Positions 1 to 7,014 of a DNA stretch of 12,574 nt are shown piece by piece. The notes under the pieces are model-generated. The model did no database searches. It saw only the letters and a list, made by a program, of their open reading frames with translations, and had not been told where the DNA came from. The first letter of the stretch is position 1. Every line of letters begins with the position of its first letter. The stretch spans positions 1 to 12,574 of the forward strand of contig DWVA01000212.1 in assembly GCA_019120475.1 (NCBI GenBank), read 5' to 3'. A program made the position numbers and the translations under genes. The DNA is from Candidatus Blautia intestinipullorum (GTDB lineage: Bacteria > Bacillota > Clostridia > Lachnospirales > Lachnospiraceae).

Positions 1-1
1 T

Positions 2-1570
2 CCCTGGGAGCAGTACGGATTTGAACTGGTAGGGGAAGCCTCAGACGGGGAGATGGCGCTTCCTCTTATTAAAAAGCTGAAGCCGGATCTGCTGATCACA
101 GATATTAAGATGCCTTTTATGGACGGACTGACGTTAAGTAAAGTTGTGAGAAAAGAGCTTCCGGATATCAAGATCGTGATTCTCAGCGGCTATGATGATT
201 TTAATTACGCGAAAGAGGCGATCAGTATCGGTGTGGAGGATTATCTTCTGAAGCCGATAACGAAAAACGCCTTCCTTGAAAGGCTCTGTGAGATACGGAA
301 AAGATATGAGCACGAGAAGAGCCAGAGGGAATATTATGAGCAGTTCCACAGAGAAATACAGGAGTATGAGCAGAACAGCAGCAGGGATTTCTTTGAAGGG
401 CTGATAAGCGGAACAATGGATGCGGGAGAGATATATAGAAGAGCAGACAAGATGGGACTGGATATTGTGGCTGAAGCGTACAATATTCTGATCTTCACTC
501 TGGAATCTGAAAGTACGGCGGCAGGGCAGAGTGAGACTTATTCTGAATGGGAGGCCCGGGCTCGGGAGAAGATCGAAGCCCTTTTCGCAGATCACAGCTA
601 TGCGATGCTGTTCAGAAATAATGTGTTCAGTTACGGCGTTCTTGTGAAGGAACAGAAGGAAAACCAGGGAGAAAATACCCGGGTCTGCGTTGAGAGTATC
701 CGGGATGCACTGTCAGACGGCCCAACGGAACAGTCCTGGTTTATCGCCGCAGGAGAGCCGGTGGAACGCCTGAGCAATGTGAAGCGAAGCTATAATACAG
801 CCATGCAGACTTTTGCAAGAAGATATCTGTACGATGGCCATATTCTTTATTACAGAGATCTGAAAGAGGAAGAAATGGCGAAAGACGACGGAAGATATCT
901 GAAAAAAGTGGATATCAACGCCATTGATCCTGCCATCATCCAGAAGTTTTTGAGCAGCGGCCTGAAAGAAGAAACAGGGAATTTTGTGAGGGATTATTTT
1001 CATGCTATCGGGAAAGAACCTCTGACATCCATGGTATTTCGCAGCTATGTGATCCTGAACATCCGTTTTTCCGTACTGTCGTTTCTGAACAGGCTGGGAT
1101 ACGGTGCGGCGGCGCTGGAAGAAAGCGAAAAAGAGAACGCGCTGGAGCAGGGCGGAGTTTCTATGGAGACAGCTATGGATTATGCGGAAAAAATCCTGCA
1201 GAAAGCCATCGAGATCCGTGACAAAAATTCCGGAAACAAGAACAGGAGCATTCTGGAAAATTCCATCGAATACATAAAGAATCATTATATGGATGAAAAC
1301 ATGTCCCTTAACGCGGTGGCTCAGGTGGCGAACATCAGCGCCAACCATTTCAGCGCTCTTTTCAGCCAGAATATAGGACAGACATTTATTGAATATCTTA
1401 CCGGCATCCGTATGGAACATGCAAAGGAGCTTCTGCGCTGCACCGGAAAGCGCGCCAGCGAGATCGCTCTGGAAGTAGGGTATAAAGATTCCCACTATTT
1501 CAGCTATCTATTTAAAAAGACCCAGGGCATGACGCCCAGCGACTACCGAAAAGCAAAAGAGGAAGGATGA
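2..1570 (+). CDS. Response regulator, REC domain plus AraC-type DNA-binding domain (YesN-like), 5' partial
   Basis: Probable DNA-binding transcription activator of a two-component system. The reading frame is open to the window edge. The first visible residues (PWEQYGFELVGEASDGE, from base 2) are already receiver-domain sequence, so the ATG at 53 is internal and roughly 20-25 residues, including the acidic pair near the N-terminus, lie outside the window. Visible receiver motifs are the phospho-acceptor Asp in LLITDIKMP (codon at 101-103), the Ser of VILSGYDDF and the Lys of YLLKP, ending near base 290. A long central region of unknown function (about 310-1230) follows, as in YesN proteins. 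The C-terminus (about 1259-1555) is a double helix-turn-helix AraC domain with the typical ending GYKDSHYFSYLFKKTQGMTPSDYRK. The sensor kinase starts 10 bases downstream, so the two form an operon. The likely target is the promoter before the binding-protein gene at 3166 (inference from position and the direct repeats there). Confidence 0.95.
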   Translation, partial: PWEQYGFELVGEASDGEMALPLIKKLKPDLLITDIKMPFMDGLTLSKVVRKELPDIKIVILSGYDDFNYAKEAISIGVEDYLLKPITKNAFLERLCEIRKRYEHEKSQREYYEQFHREIQEYEQNSSRDFFEGLISGTMDAGEIYRRADKMGLDIVAEAYNILIFTLESESTAAGQSETYSEWEARAREKIEALFADHSYAMLFRNNVFSYGVLVKEQKENQGENTRVCVESIRDALSDGPTEQSWFIAAGEPVERLSNVKRSYNTAMQTFARRYLYDGHILYYRDLKEEEMAKDDGRYLKKVDINAIDPAIIQKFLSSGLKEETGNFVRDYFHAIGKEPLTSMVFRSYVILNIRFSVLSFLNRLGYGAAALEESEKENALEQGGVSMETAMDYAEKILQKAIEIRDKNSGNKNRSILENSIEYIKNHYMDENMSLNAVAQVANISANHFSALFSQNIGQTFIEYLTGIRMEHAKELLRCTGKRASEIALEVGYKDSHYFSYLFKKTQGMTPSDYRKAKEEG

Positions 1571-1580
1571 AACGGAAAAA

Positions 1581-2999
1581 ATGAAACAGAAAAGATTTAC
1601 CATGGAGGAACGTATAAAAAAGATACTCTTGTCCACCATGCTTCCCATGGCCCTTCTGATCGCCTTTCTTCTGGTGGTCTCCGCCGGGTATGTTTCCCGA
1701 TACAACCAGCTTGCCCAGAACCTTTCCATCAGCAGTGAATTCAACCTGCATTTTAAGGACGACCTGGATGTGGGAATGTACTATATCGCCATATTTTCTG
1801 AGGATACCTCCCATCTTTCGGAGGTCATGGCCCTGGTTGACGAAGCGGAAAATACCATTGCGAAACTGGAGGACAATACCTATAACGCAGACAGCAAGAA
1901 AAGCCTGAAGCGTCTGAAAGGCTATCTGACCAATCTGAGGAAACGGATGAAAGAGCTTACGGAGGAAGAAAAATACGATGACAGAATGCAGAGTATGGAC
2001 AGTAATATCCGGGTTCTTACAAGTCTGGTCGTTCAGGAGATGCAGAATTATATCTACACCGAGTCCATGTACCTTGTAAGCGCGGAAAATGCTCTTACCC
2101 GCCATTTATATATTCTGATCGGAACAGTAGCTCTTCTGTGTATCGCGGAACTGGTGATCCTGGTACGGAGATCCTTCCGGTTTTCCCATAATATCAGCGA
2201 ACCGGTGAAGGGGATCCTGAACAATGTCCGGGAAGTGGCCCTTGGAAACTTCCAGATCACAGAAGTGCAGGCGGACAATATGGAAATCGAGGAGCTGGAC
2301 GTGGGGATCCGTATGATGGCGAAAAAACTGGAAGAACTGCTCGCCAATGTAAGAAAGGAGGAGGAGACGAAGCATCTGATACAGCTTCAGCTTCTTCAGG
2401 CCCAGGTGAATCCTCACTTTCTTTATAACACTCTGGACACCATCGTATGGCTGATCGAGGGCGGACAGACAGAGGACGCAGTGGAAATGATCTCCAGCCT
2501 GTCTGTCTTTTTCCGGACTTCCCTGTCAAAAGGGGACGATATTATTCCTCTGTCCGAAGAAAAACGCCACACGGTCAGCTATCTGGAAATCCAGCAGACA
2601 AGATACAGAGACATCCTTGATTTTGAGATCCGGATACCGGAGGAATTTGACAGCGTTATGGTGCCGAAGCTTACCCTTCAGCCGCTGGCGGAAAACGCGC
2701 TTTACCATGGCATTAAGAACAAGCGCGGAGGCGGAAGGATCCTGATAGAAGGAGAAGACGCGGGAAAGGATCTGATCCTGCGGGTAAGGGACAACGGTCA
2801 GGGAATGACAAAGGAGAGGCTGGAAGAAATACGGAACGCTATCCGTACCGGAAAAAGGGCCGGGTTCGGGCTGTCCGCCGTGGCGGAAAGGATCCGGCTT
2901 TATTACGGGCCCGGATACGGAATGGAAATTTCCTCTGAAGAGGGAAAAGGAACCGTGGTGGAAGTACGGCTGGCAAAGAAAATTACAATTAATAAGTGA
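1581..2999 (+). CDS. Sensor histidine kinase, LytS/YesM family, with helical extracellular domain
   Basis: Membrane histidine kinase of 472 residues, partner of the response regulator ending at 1570. TM1 is at about residues 15-37 and TM2 at about 175-197. The roughly 135 residues between them face outside and look almost entirely helical and charged, more like a four-helix-bundle sensor than a Cache domain (visual judgement). A HAMP-like linker and coiled coil follow (about 198-265), then the His_kinase domain with phospho-acceptor His279 in QVNPHFLYNTLD. The HATPase domain has its N-box at LAENALYHG (E371, N372), the G1 motif DNGQGM starting at D404, and a GFGLSAVAERIRLYYG segment. All catalytic motifs are intact. 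The ribosome site is weak or distant (AGGAAGG at 1560-1566, inside the end of the upstream gene), suggesting translational coupling. M8 at 1602 has no better ribosome site, so the first ATG is kept. Confidence 0.95.
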   Translation: MKQKRFTMEERIKKILLSTMLPMALLIAFLLVVSAGYVSRYNQLAQNLSISSEFNLHFKDDLDVGMYYIAIFSEDTSHLSEVMALVDEAENTIAKLEDNTYNADSKKSLKRLKGYLTNLRKRMKELTEEEKYDDRMQSMDSNIRVLTSLVVQEMQNYIYTESMYLVSAENALTRHLYILIGTVALLCIAELVILVRRSFRFSHNISEPVKGILNNVREVALGNFQITEVQADNMEIEELDVGIRMMAKKLEELLANVRKEEETKHLIQLQLLQAQVNPHFLYNTLDTIVWLIEGGQTEDAVEMISSLSVFFRTSLSKGDDIIPLSEEKRHTVSYLEIQQTRYRDILDFEIRIPEEFDSVMVPKLTLQPLAENALYHGIKNKRGGGRILIEGEDAGKDLILRVRDNGQGMTKERLEEIRNAIRTGKRAGFGLSAVAERIRLYYGPGYGMEISSEEGKGTVVEVRLAKKITINK

Positions 3000-3004
3000 A
3001 AAAT

Positions 3005-3033
3005 CAAACTTGAATCATAAAAAAACAAACTTG
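3005..3033 (+). promoter_or_regulatory. Direct repeat CAAACTTG x2 at 21-bp period, candidate activator site
   Basis: CAAACTTG occurs exactly at 3005-3012 and 3026-3033, so the starts are 21 bp apart, about two helical turns. Each copy is followed by a related tail (AATCATAA and AATTCATAA). The pair lies about 80-105 bp upstream of the -10 box at 3112. AraC-family regulators have two HTH motifs and commonly bind direct repeats on one DNA face, so this is a plausible site for the response regulator encoded just upstream. The repeat is seen directly; the assignment to that protein is inference. Confidence 0.5.
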
Positions 3034-3111
3034 TTAATTCATAAACGAAAAATCAGTAAAAGTCTGCACATTTTTCCGAAAATAATCTATGGAGTTTTTC
3101 CCTGTTTTAGC

Positions 3112-3117
3112 TATAAT
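3112..3117 (+). promoter_or_regulatory. -10 box of the binding-protein promoter
   Basis: TATAAT matches the sigma-A -10 consensus exactly and lies 48 bases before the start codon at 3166. At 17-18 bp spacing there is no recognisable -35 box (ATGGAG or TATGGA), which fits a promoter that needs an activator. An imperfect AT-rich palindrome, ATTTT-N4-AAAAT at 3070-3083, sits just above the -35 position. Transcription would start near 3124, giving a leader of about 40 nt with a strong GGGAGG ribosome site at 3151-3156. Confidence 0.7.
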
Positions 3118-3124
3118 AAAGACA

Positions 3125-3140
3125 TGTTAAACAAGTAACA
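3125..3140 (+). promoter_or_regulatory. Palindrome TGTTA-N6-TAACA, candidate repressor operator
   Basis: A 16-bp inverted repeat with 5-bp arms (3125-3129 and 3136-3140) begins at or just after the predicted transcription start, a classic position for repressor binding. B. subtilis AraR operators are 16-bp palindromes with TTGTAC-type half sites. This one has the same length but only partial sequence likeness (it contains ACAAGT at 3131-3136). AraR encoded at 8082 is the obvious candidate ligand, but short AT-rich palindromes also arise by chance. Confidence 0.3.
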
Positions 3141-3165
3141 ACTTAAAAAAGGGAGGAAACGAAAC

Positions 3166-4224
3166 ATGAAGAAAAAAATCTTAGCAGCTTTTATGGCAGC
3201 AACAATGGTAGCTGGAATGTCCGCTATTAACGTGGCAGCAGAAGAGGAAGGCGGAGATCTGATCACTGTCGGCTTCTCACAGGTAGGTGCTGAATCTGAC
3301 TGGCGTACTGCAAACACAGAATCCATGCAGACTACATTTACAGAGGAAAACGGCTACGAGCTGATCTTTGACGACGCTCAGCAGAAACAGGAAAATCAGC
3401 TGACCGCAATCCGTAACTTCATTCAGCAGGAAGTTGACTACATTCTTCTGGCTCCTGTAACTGAGACAGGATGGGACACCGTTCTTCAGGAAGCAAAGGA
3501 TGCAGGAATCCCGGTTATCATCGTTGACCGTATGGTTGATGTTTCTGACGACAGCCTTTACACCACATGGATCGGAACCGACTCCCTTCTGGAAGGACGT
3601 AAAGCCGCTGAATGGCTGAACGCATATGCGACAGCAAAAGAGATCGCACCGGAAGATTTACATATCGTTGACATCCAGGGAACCATTGGTTCTACAGCAC
3701 AGATCGGACGTACACAGGGTCTTGAAGAAGGCGTTGAGAAATATGGATGGGATCTTCTGGAACAGCAGTCCGGTGAATTTACACAGGCAAAAGGCCAGGA
3801 AGTTATGGAGTCCATGCTGAAGAAGTATGACAACATCAACGTTGTATACTGCGAGAACGATAACGAAGCATTCGGCGCTATCGACGCTATCGAAGCAGCA
3901 GGAAAGACTGTAGGTACAGATATTGCCAACGGCGACATCCTTGTTATCTCCTTTGATACTACAAACGCAGGTCTGACAGACGTTCTGAACGGAAAGATCG
4001 CTTGCGACGTTGAGTGCAACCCGCTTCACGGACCTCGTGCTCAGGCTCTGATCGAAGCTCTGGAAGCCGGAGAAGAAGTTGAGAAACTGAATTATGTAGA
4101 CGAAGAAATCTTCGCATTTGATGATACTGTTAAATCTGTAACAGCAGTAAACAGCCTTGAAGAAGAGGGCGATTATGATGTTACACCGATTACTCAGGAA
4201 ATCATCGACGGACGTGCATATTAA
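3166..4224 (+). CDS. ytfQ: Sugar ABC transporter substrate-binding protein, YtfQ type
   Basis: Secreted periplasmic-binding-protein type 1 (RbsB-like) protein of 352 residues that delivers a monosaccharide to the transporter encoded at 4437-8048. The mature N-terminus ITVGFSQVGAESDWRTANTES, followed by AQQKQENQLTAIRNFIQQEVDYILLAPVTETGWDTVLQEAKDA, closely follows E. coli YtfQ (galactofuranose-binding). The later motifs QGTIGSTAQIGRTQGLEE and QSGEFTQAKGQEVMES also match. The signal peptide spans residues 1-25, with predicted cleavage in NVAA/EEE. It has no lipobox cysteine: the only cysteines are C229, C280 and C284. The neighbouring arabinose isomerase suggests L-arabinose (possibly arabinofuranose) as ligand, which is inference. 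A consensus -10 box, strong ribosome site and biased codon use (many GTT, GCT, CGT, GAA) suggest high expression. Two hairpins follow the stop codon. Confidence 0.93.
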   Translation: MKKKILAAFMAATMVAGMSAINVAAEEEGGDLITVGFSQVGAESDWRTANTESMQTTFTEENGYELIFDDAQQKQENQLTAIRNFIQQEVDYILLAPVTETGWDTVLQEAKDAGIPVIIVDRMVDVSDDSLYTTWIGTDSLLEGRKAAEWLNAYATAKEIAPEDLHIVDIQGTIGSTAQIGRTQGLEEGVEKYGWDLLEQQSGEFTQAKGQEVMESMLKKYDNINVVYCENDNEAFGAIDAIEAAGKTVGTDIANGDILVISFDTTNAGLTDVLNGKIACDVECNPLHGPRAQALIEALEAGEEVEKLNYVDEEIFAFDDTVKSVTAVNSLEEEGDYDVTPITQEIIDGRAY

Positions 4225-4261
4225 TCAAATCTGATAATCGGAACGGCAAGAGAAGATTTGA
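4225..4261 (+). other. AT-rich stem-loop immediately after the binding-protein stop codon
   Basis: TCAAATCT (4225-4232) is perfectly complementary to AGATTTGA (4254-4261), giving an 8-bp stem with a 21-nt loop directly abutting the stop codon. A further TTAA pairing is possible across a CTGG bulge. No U-tract follows, so it is not a terminator by itself. It could protect the 3' end of a binding-protein transcript. Confidence 0.45.
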
Positions 4262-4287
4262 CTGGTTAATGATTAAGGAATGAATCC

Positions 4288-4340
4288 GGAGCGCGGTATA
4301 CAATTCGGAGAACCCGGGTCTGTACCGCGCTCCCTTTATG
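4288..4340 (+). terminator. GC-rich hairpin, probable partial terminator between binding-protein and ATPase genes
   Basis: GGAGCGCGGTA (4288-4298) and TACCGCGCTCC (4323-4333) form a perfect 11-bp stem with a 24-nt loop, followed by the imperfect T-run CTTTATGTT. The T-run is interrupted and the downstream ATPase and permease genes have no convincing promoter. The hairpin is therefore best read as a leaky terminator or RNA-stabilising end that leaves the binding protein in excess over the membrane components, as is common in ABC operons. The rest of the 212-bp gap (4341-4436) shows nothing clear beyond the AGGTGG ribosome site at 4424-4429. Confidence 0.7.
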
Positions 4341-4436
4341 TTAATTCCCGCACTTTTTCCCTCTTTTGGGAGGAAGAAGGGATACCCGGCACAGAGTTAT
4401 TATTGACAAGTATAAGGGAAAGCAGGTGGAAAGAAT

Positions 4437-5963
4437 ATGGAAAATAATGTTGTACTGGAAATGCGTGATATCAGTAAGAATTTTACCGGTGTCCGCGCCC
4501 TTTCCCATGTGGATTTCACCCTGAGAAAAGGAGAGATCCATGCGCTCATGGGAGAAAACGGGGCCGGAAAATCAACATTGATCAAAGTGCTCACAGGTGT
4601 GCACGAATTTGAAAGCGGTACGATCCGGATGGCCGGAAAAGAGAAAAATGTGATCAACCACTCCCCGCAGGAAGCCCAGGCAAACGGAATCAGCACCGTG
4701 TATCAGGAAGTTAACCTTTGCCCCAATCTGACGGTGGCGGAGAATCTGTTTATCGGACGCGAGCCGAGAAAACTGGGTATGATCAACTGGAAGGAAATGA
4801 ACGAACATTCCGCAAAACTTCTGGAAAGTCTTGATATTCATGTGCCTCCCACACAGATGCTGGATGAATGTTCCGTGGCTATCCAGCAGATGATCGCCAT
4901 TGCCCGTGCAGTGGATATGAAATGTCAGGTACTGATCCTGGACGAACCGACTTCTTCTCTGGACGATGATGAGGTGGAGAAATTATTTGTTCTGATGCGC
5001 AGACTGAGAGACGAAGGCGTAGGAATCATCTTCGTAACACATTTCCTGGAGCAGGTGTACGCCGTATGCGACAGGATCACCGTCCTCAGAAACGGCGAAC
5101 TGGTCGGCGAATATGAGACAAAGGATCTGCCGAGAGTTATGCTGGTAGCCAAGATGATGGGTAAAGACTTTGACGATCTGGCAGATATCAAGAGCGCTCA
5201 TGCGGGCAAGAAGCCCGCTGTCTCGGTTCCGATCATTGAAGCAAAAGGACTGGGACACAGAGGTACGATCAAACCCTTTGACATTACGATCAACAAAGGC
5301 GAAGTCATCGGACTTACCGGCCTTCTTGGTTCCGGACGTTCCGAGCTGGTTCGTGCGATCTACGGCGCGGACAAGGCGGACAGCGGTACTTTGAAGGTGA
5401 ACGGAAAAGAAGTTAAGATCAACAGTCCTCTGGAAGCGATGAAGCTTGGAATGGCTTATCTTCCGGAAGACAGAAAGGCGGAAGGCATCATTGCAGATCT
5501 TTCCGTAAGAGAGAATATTATTATTGCTCTTCAGGCAAAACGGGGAATGTTCCATCCGTTAAGCCGGAAAGAAATGGAGGAGGCTGCCGACAAATATATT
5601 GAAATGCTGCAGATCAAAACAGCCAGCCGCGAAACTCCTATCAAGAGTCTTTCCGGAGGCAACCAGCAGAAGGTGATCCTGGGAAGATGGCTTTTGACCA
5701 ATCCGGAGTATCTGATCCTGGATGAGCCTACCAGAGGTATTGATATCGGTACAAAGACAGAAATACAGAAGATCGTCCTTGACCTGGCGGACCAGGGAAT
5801 GGCAGTAACCTTTATTTCTTCCGAGGTTGAAGAGATGCTCCGTACCTGCTCCAGAATGGCAGTCTTAAGAGACGGAGAAAAGGTCGGAGAACTGAACGAG
5901 GAAGAACTGTCTCAGAGCAACATCATGAAAGCTATCGCAGGAGGTGACGATAAGAATGAGTAA
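4437..5963 (+). CDS. ytfR: Sugar ABC transporter ATP-binding protein, two ABC domains, YtfR type
   Basis: Cytoplasmic ATPase of 508 residues energising the sugar importer, with two fused ABC domains as usual in CUT2 transporters. Domain 1 has Walker A GENGAGKST (39-47), a variant signature CSVAIQQM (145-152) instead of LSGGQ, and Walker B LILDEPT with D169 and E170. Domain 2 has a degenerate Walker A, GLTGLLGSGRSE (292-303), in which Arg replaces the Lys, a canonical LSGGNQQ (405-411) and Walker B with D429 and E430. The CSVAIQQM variant, VTHFLEQVYAVCDRITVLRNG and PEDRKAEGIIADLSVRENIIIALQAKRG match E. coli YtfR, which sets it apart from AraG and RbsA. The degenerate second Walker A is normal for the family, not damage. 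It overlaps the next gene by 8 bases. Confidence 0.95.
   Translation: MENNVVLEMRDISKNFTGVRALSHVDFTLRKGEIHALMGENGAGKSTLIKVLTGVHEFESGTIRMAGKEKNVINHSPQEAQANGISTVYQEVNLCPNLTVAENLFIGREPRKLGMINWKEMNEHSAKLLESLDIHVPPTQMLDECSVAIQQMIAIARAVDMKCQVLILDEPTSSLDDDEVEKLFVLMRRLRDEGVGIIFVTHFLEQVYAVCDRITVLRNGELVGEYETKDLPRVMLVAKMMGKDFDDLADIKSAHAGKKPAVSVPIIEAKGLGHRGTIKPFDITINKGEVIGLTGLLGSGRSELVRAIYGADKADSGTLKVNGKEVKINSPLEAMKLGMAYLPEDRKAEGIIADLSVRENIIIALQAKRGMFHPLSRKEMEEAADKYIEMLQIKTASRETPIKSLSGGNQQKVILGRWLLTNPEYLILDEPTRGIDIGTKTEIQKIVLDLADQGMAVTFISSEVEEMLRTCSRMAVLRDGEKVGELNEEELSQSNIMKAIAGGDDKNE
5939..5947 (+). promoter_or_regulatory. Ribosome-binding site AGGAGGTGA that fixes the permease start at 5956
   Basis: A near-perfect Shine-Dalgarno sequence lies inside the 3' end of the ATPase gene, 8 bases before the ATG at 5956. 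The in-frame GTG at 5944 is part of this ribosome site and so cannot be the start. The gene begins at 5956 and overlaps the ATPase stop codon, indicating translational coupling. Confidence 0.85.
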
Positions 5964-7014
5964 ACTGAAAAAGATTACAGGAGCAAGGCTCTTTCTTCCT
6001 ATTGTTTGCCTGATAGCCGTACTCCTGATCAATGTGATCAAAACACCGGACTTCTTCAACGTATCCATACAGAACGGAGTCCTCTACGGATATATCATTG
6101 ACGTTATCAATCGTGCTTCAGAGCTTGTTATTCTTGCAGTGGGCATGACTCTGGTAACAGCGGCTTCCGGCGGACAGGATATCAGCGTCGGCGCCGTTAT
6201 GGCTGTAGCGGCGGCAGTATGCTGTCAGATCCTTTCCGGAGGAGAAGTTTCTGTTACAGAATACCAGAATTCTCTGATCATCGCAGTGATCGCGGCTCTG
6301 CTCGCATCTGCTCTCTGCGGCGCGTTCAACGGATTCCTGGTGGCAAAGCTGAACATTCAGCCCATGGTCGCTACATTGATCCTTTACACAGCAGGCCGTG
6401 GTATCGCACAGCTCGTAACAAACGGACAGATCACCTATATCCGTGTAGAGTCCTTTAAGATGGCTGGCGGATATATTGGAAAATGTCCTATCCCCACACC
6501 GATCTTCTTTGCGATCGTCACAGTACTGATCGTATATCTGATCCTGAAAAAGACGGCCCTGGGACTTTATATTGAAAGTGTCGGCATTAATGGAAAGGCT
6601 GCCCGTCTGGTAGGTCTGAACTCTACTATGATCAAGTTCCTGACCTATGTGATCTGCGGTGTGCTGGCAGGAATCGCCGGAATCGTGGCGTCCAGCCGTA
6701 TCTATTCCGCAGATGCGAACAATATCGGTCTGAACCTGGAAATGGACGCCATCCTGGCAGTAGCTCTTGGCGGAAACTTCCTGGGCGGCGGTAAATTCAG
6801 CCTGGTAGGTTCCGTGATCGGCGCTTATACGATCCAGGCCCTGACTACAACACTTTACGCAATGAATGTAAAAGCAGACCAGCTTCCTGTTTACAAAGCC
6901 ATCGTCGTTATTGTTATCGTAACACTTCAGAGCGAAACCTTCAGGAAATTCATCGCTGGCCTGAAAAGCAAAAAAGCTTCCGGAACACCGGCGGCAGAAG
7001 GAGGACAGAAATAA
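5956..7014 (+). CDS. ytfT: Sugar ABC transporter permease, YtfT type
   Basis: Integral membrane protein of 352 residues, BPD_transp_2 (RbsC/AraH) family, one half of the transport channel. Many hydrophobic segments are visible, starting with LFLPIVCLIAVLLINVI. The family motif SGGQDISVGAVMAVAAAV follows the second segment, and the cytoplasmic coupling segment GLNLEMDAILAVALGGNFLGGG begins near residue 258. IQPMVATLILYTAGRGIAQLVTNGQ matches E. coli YtfT. The start is ATG 5956, set by the AGGAGGTGA ribosome site; the GTG at 5944 would add four residues and is rejected. The C-terminus is a short polar tail. Its stop codon overlaps the next start by one base (TAATG), so the two permeases are coupled and probably form a heterodimer with the double ATPase. 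Confidence 0.93.
   Translation: MSKLKKITGARLFLPIVCLIAVLLINVIKTPDFFNVSIQNGVLYGYIIDVINRASELVILAVGMTLVTAASGGQDISVGAVMAVAAAVCCQILSGGEVSVTEYQNSLIIAVIAALLASALCGAFNGFLVAKLNIQPMVATLILYTAGRGIAQLVTNGQITYIRVESFKMAGGYIGKCPIPTPIFFAIVTVLIVYLILKKTALGLYIESVGINGKAARLVGLNSTMIKFLTYVICGVLAGIAGIVASSRIYSADANNIGLNLEMDAILAVALGGNFLGGGKFSLVGSVIGAYTIQALTTTLYAMNVKADQLPVYKAIVVIVIVTLQSETFRKFIAGLKSKKASGTPAAEGGQK

Noticed and set aside
264..280. Catabolite-responsive element (cre)
   Set aside because: The AACGCCTTCC-like stretch inside the response-regulator gene does not fit the cre consensus symmetry, and I found no cre-like site in the intergenic regions by eye.
292..303. Degenerate second Walker A of the ABC ATPase (residues 292-303 of the protein at 4437-5963) as a disabling mutation
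   Set aside because: GLLGSGRSE with Arg in place of Lys is the normal state of the second domain in CUT2 sugar ATPases such as YtfR, RbsA and AraG.
4403..4408. TTGACA, a perfect -35 box upstream of the ATPase gene
   Set aside because: No -10 box lies 16-18 bp downstream; that position is the ribosome site and start codon (4424-4439).
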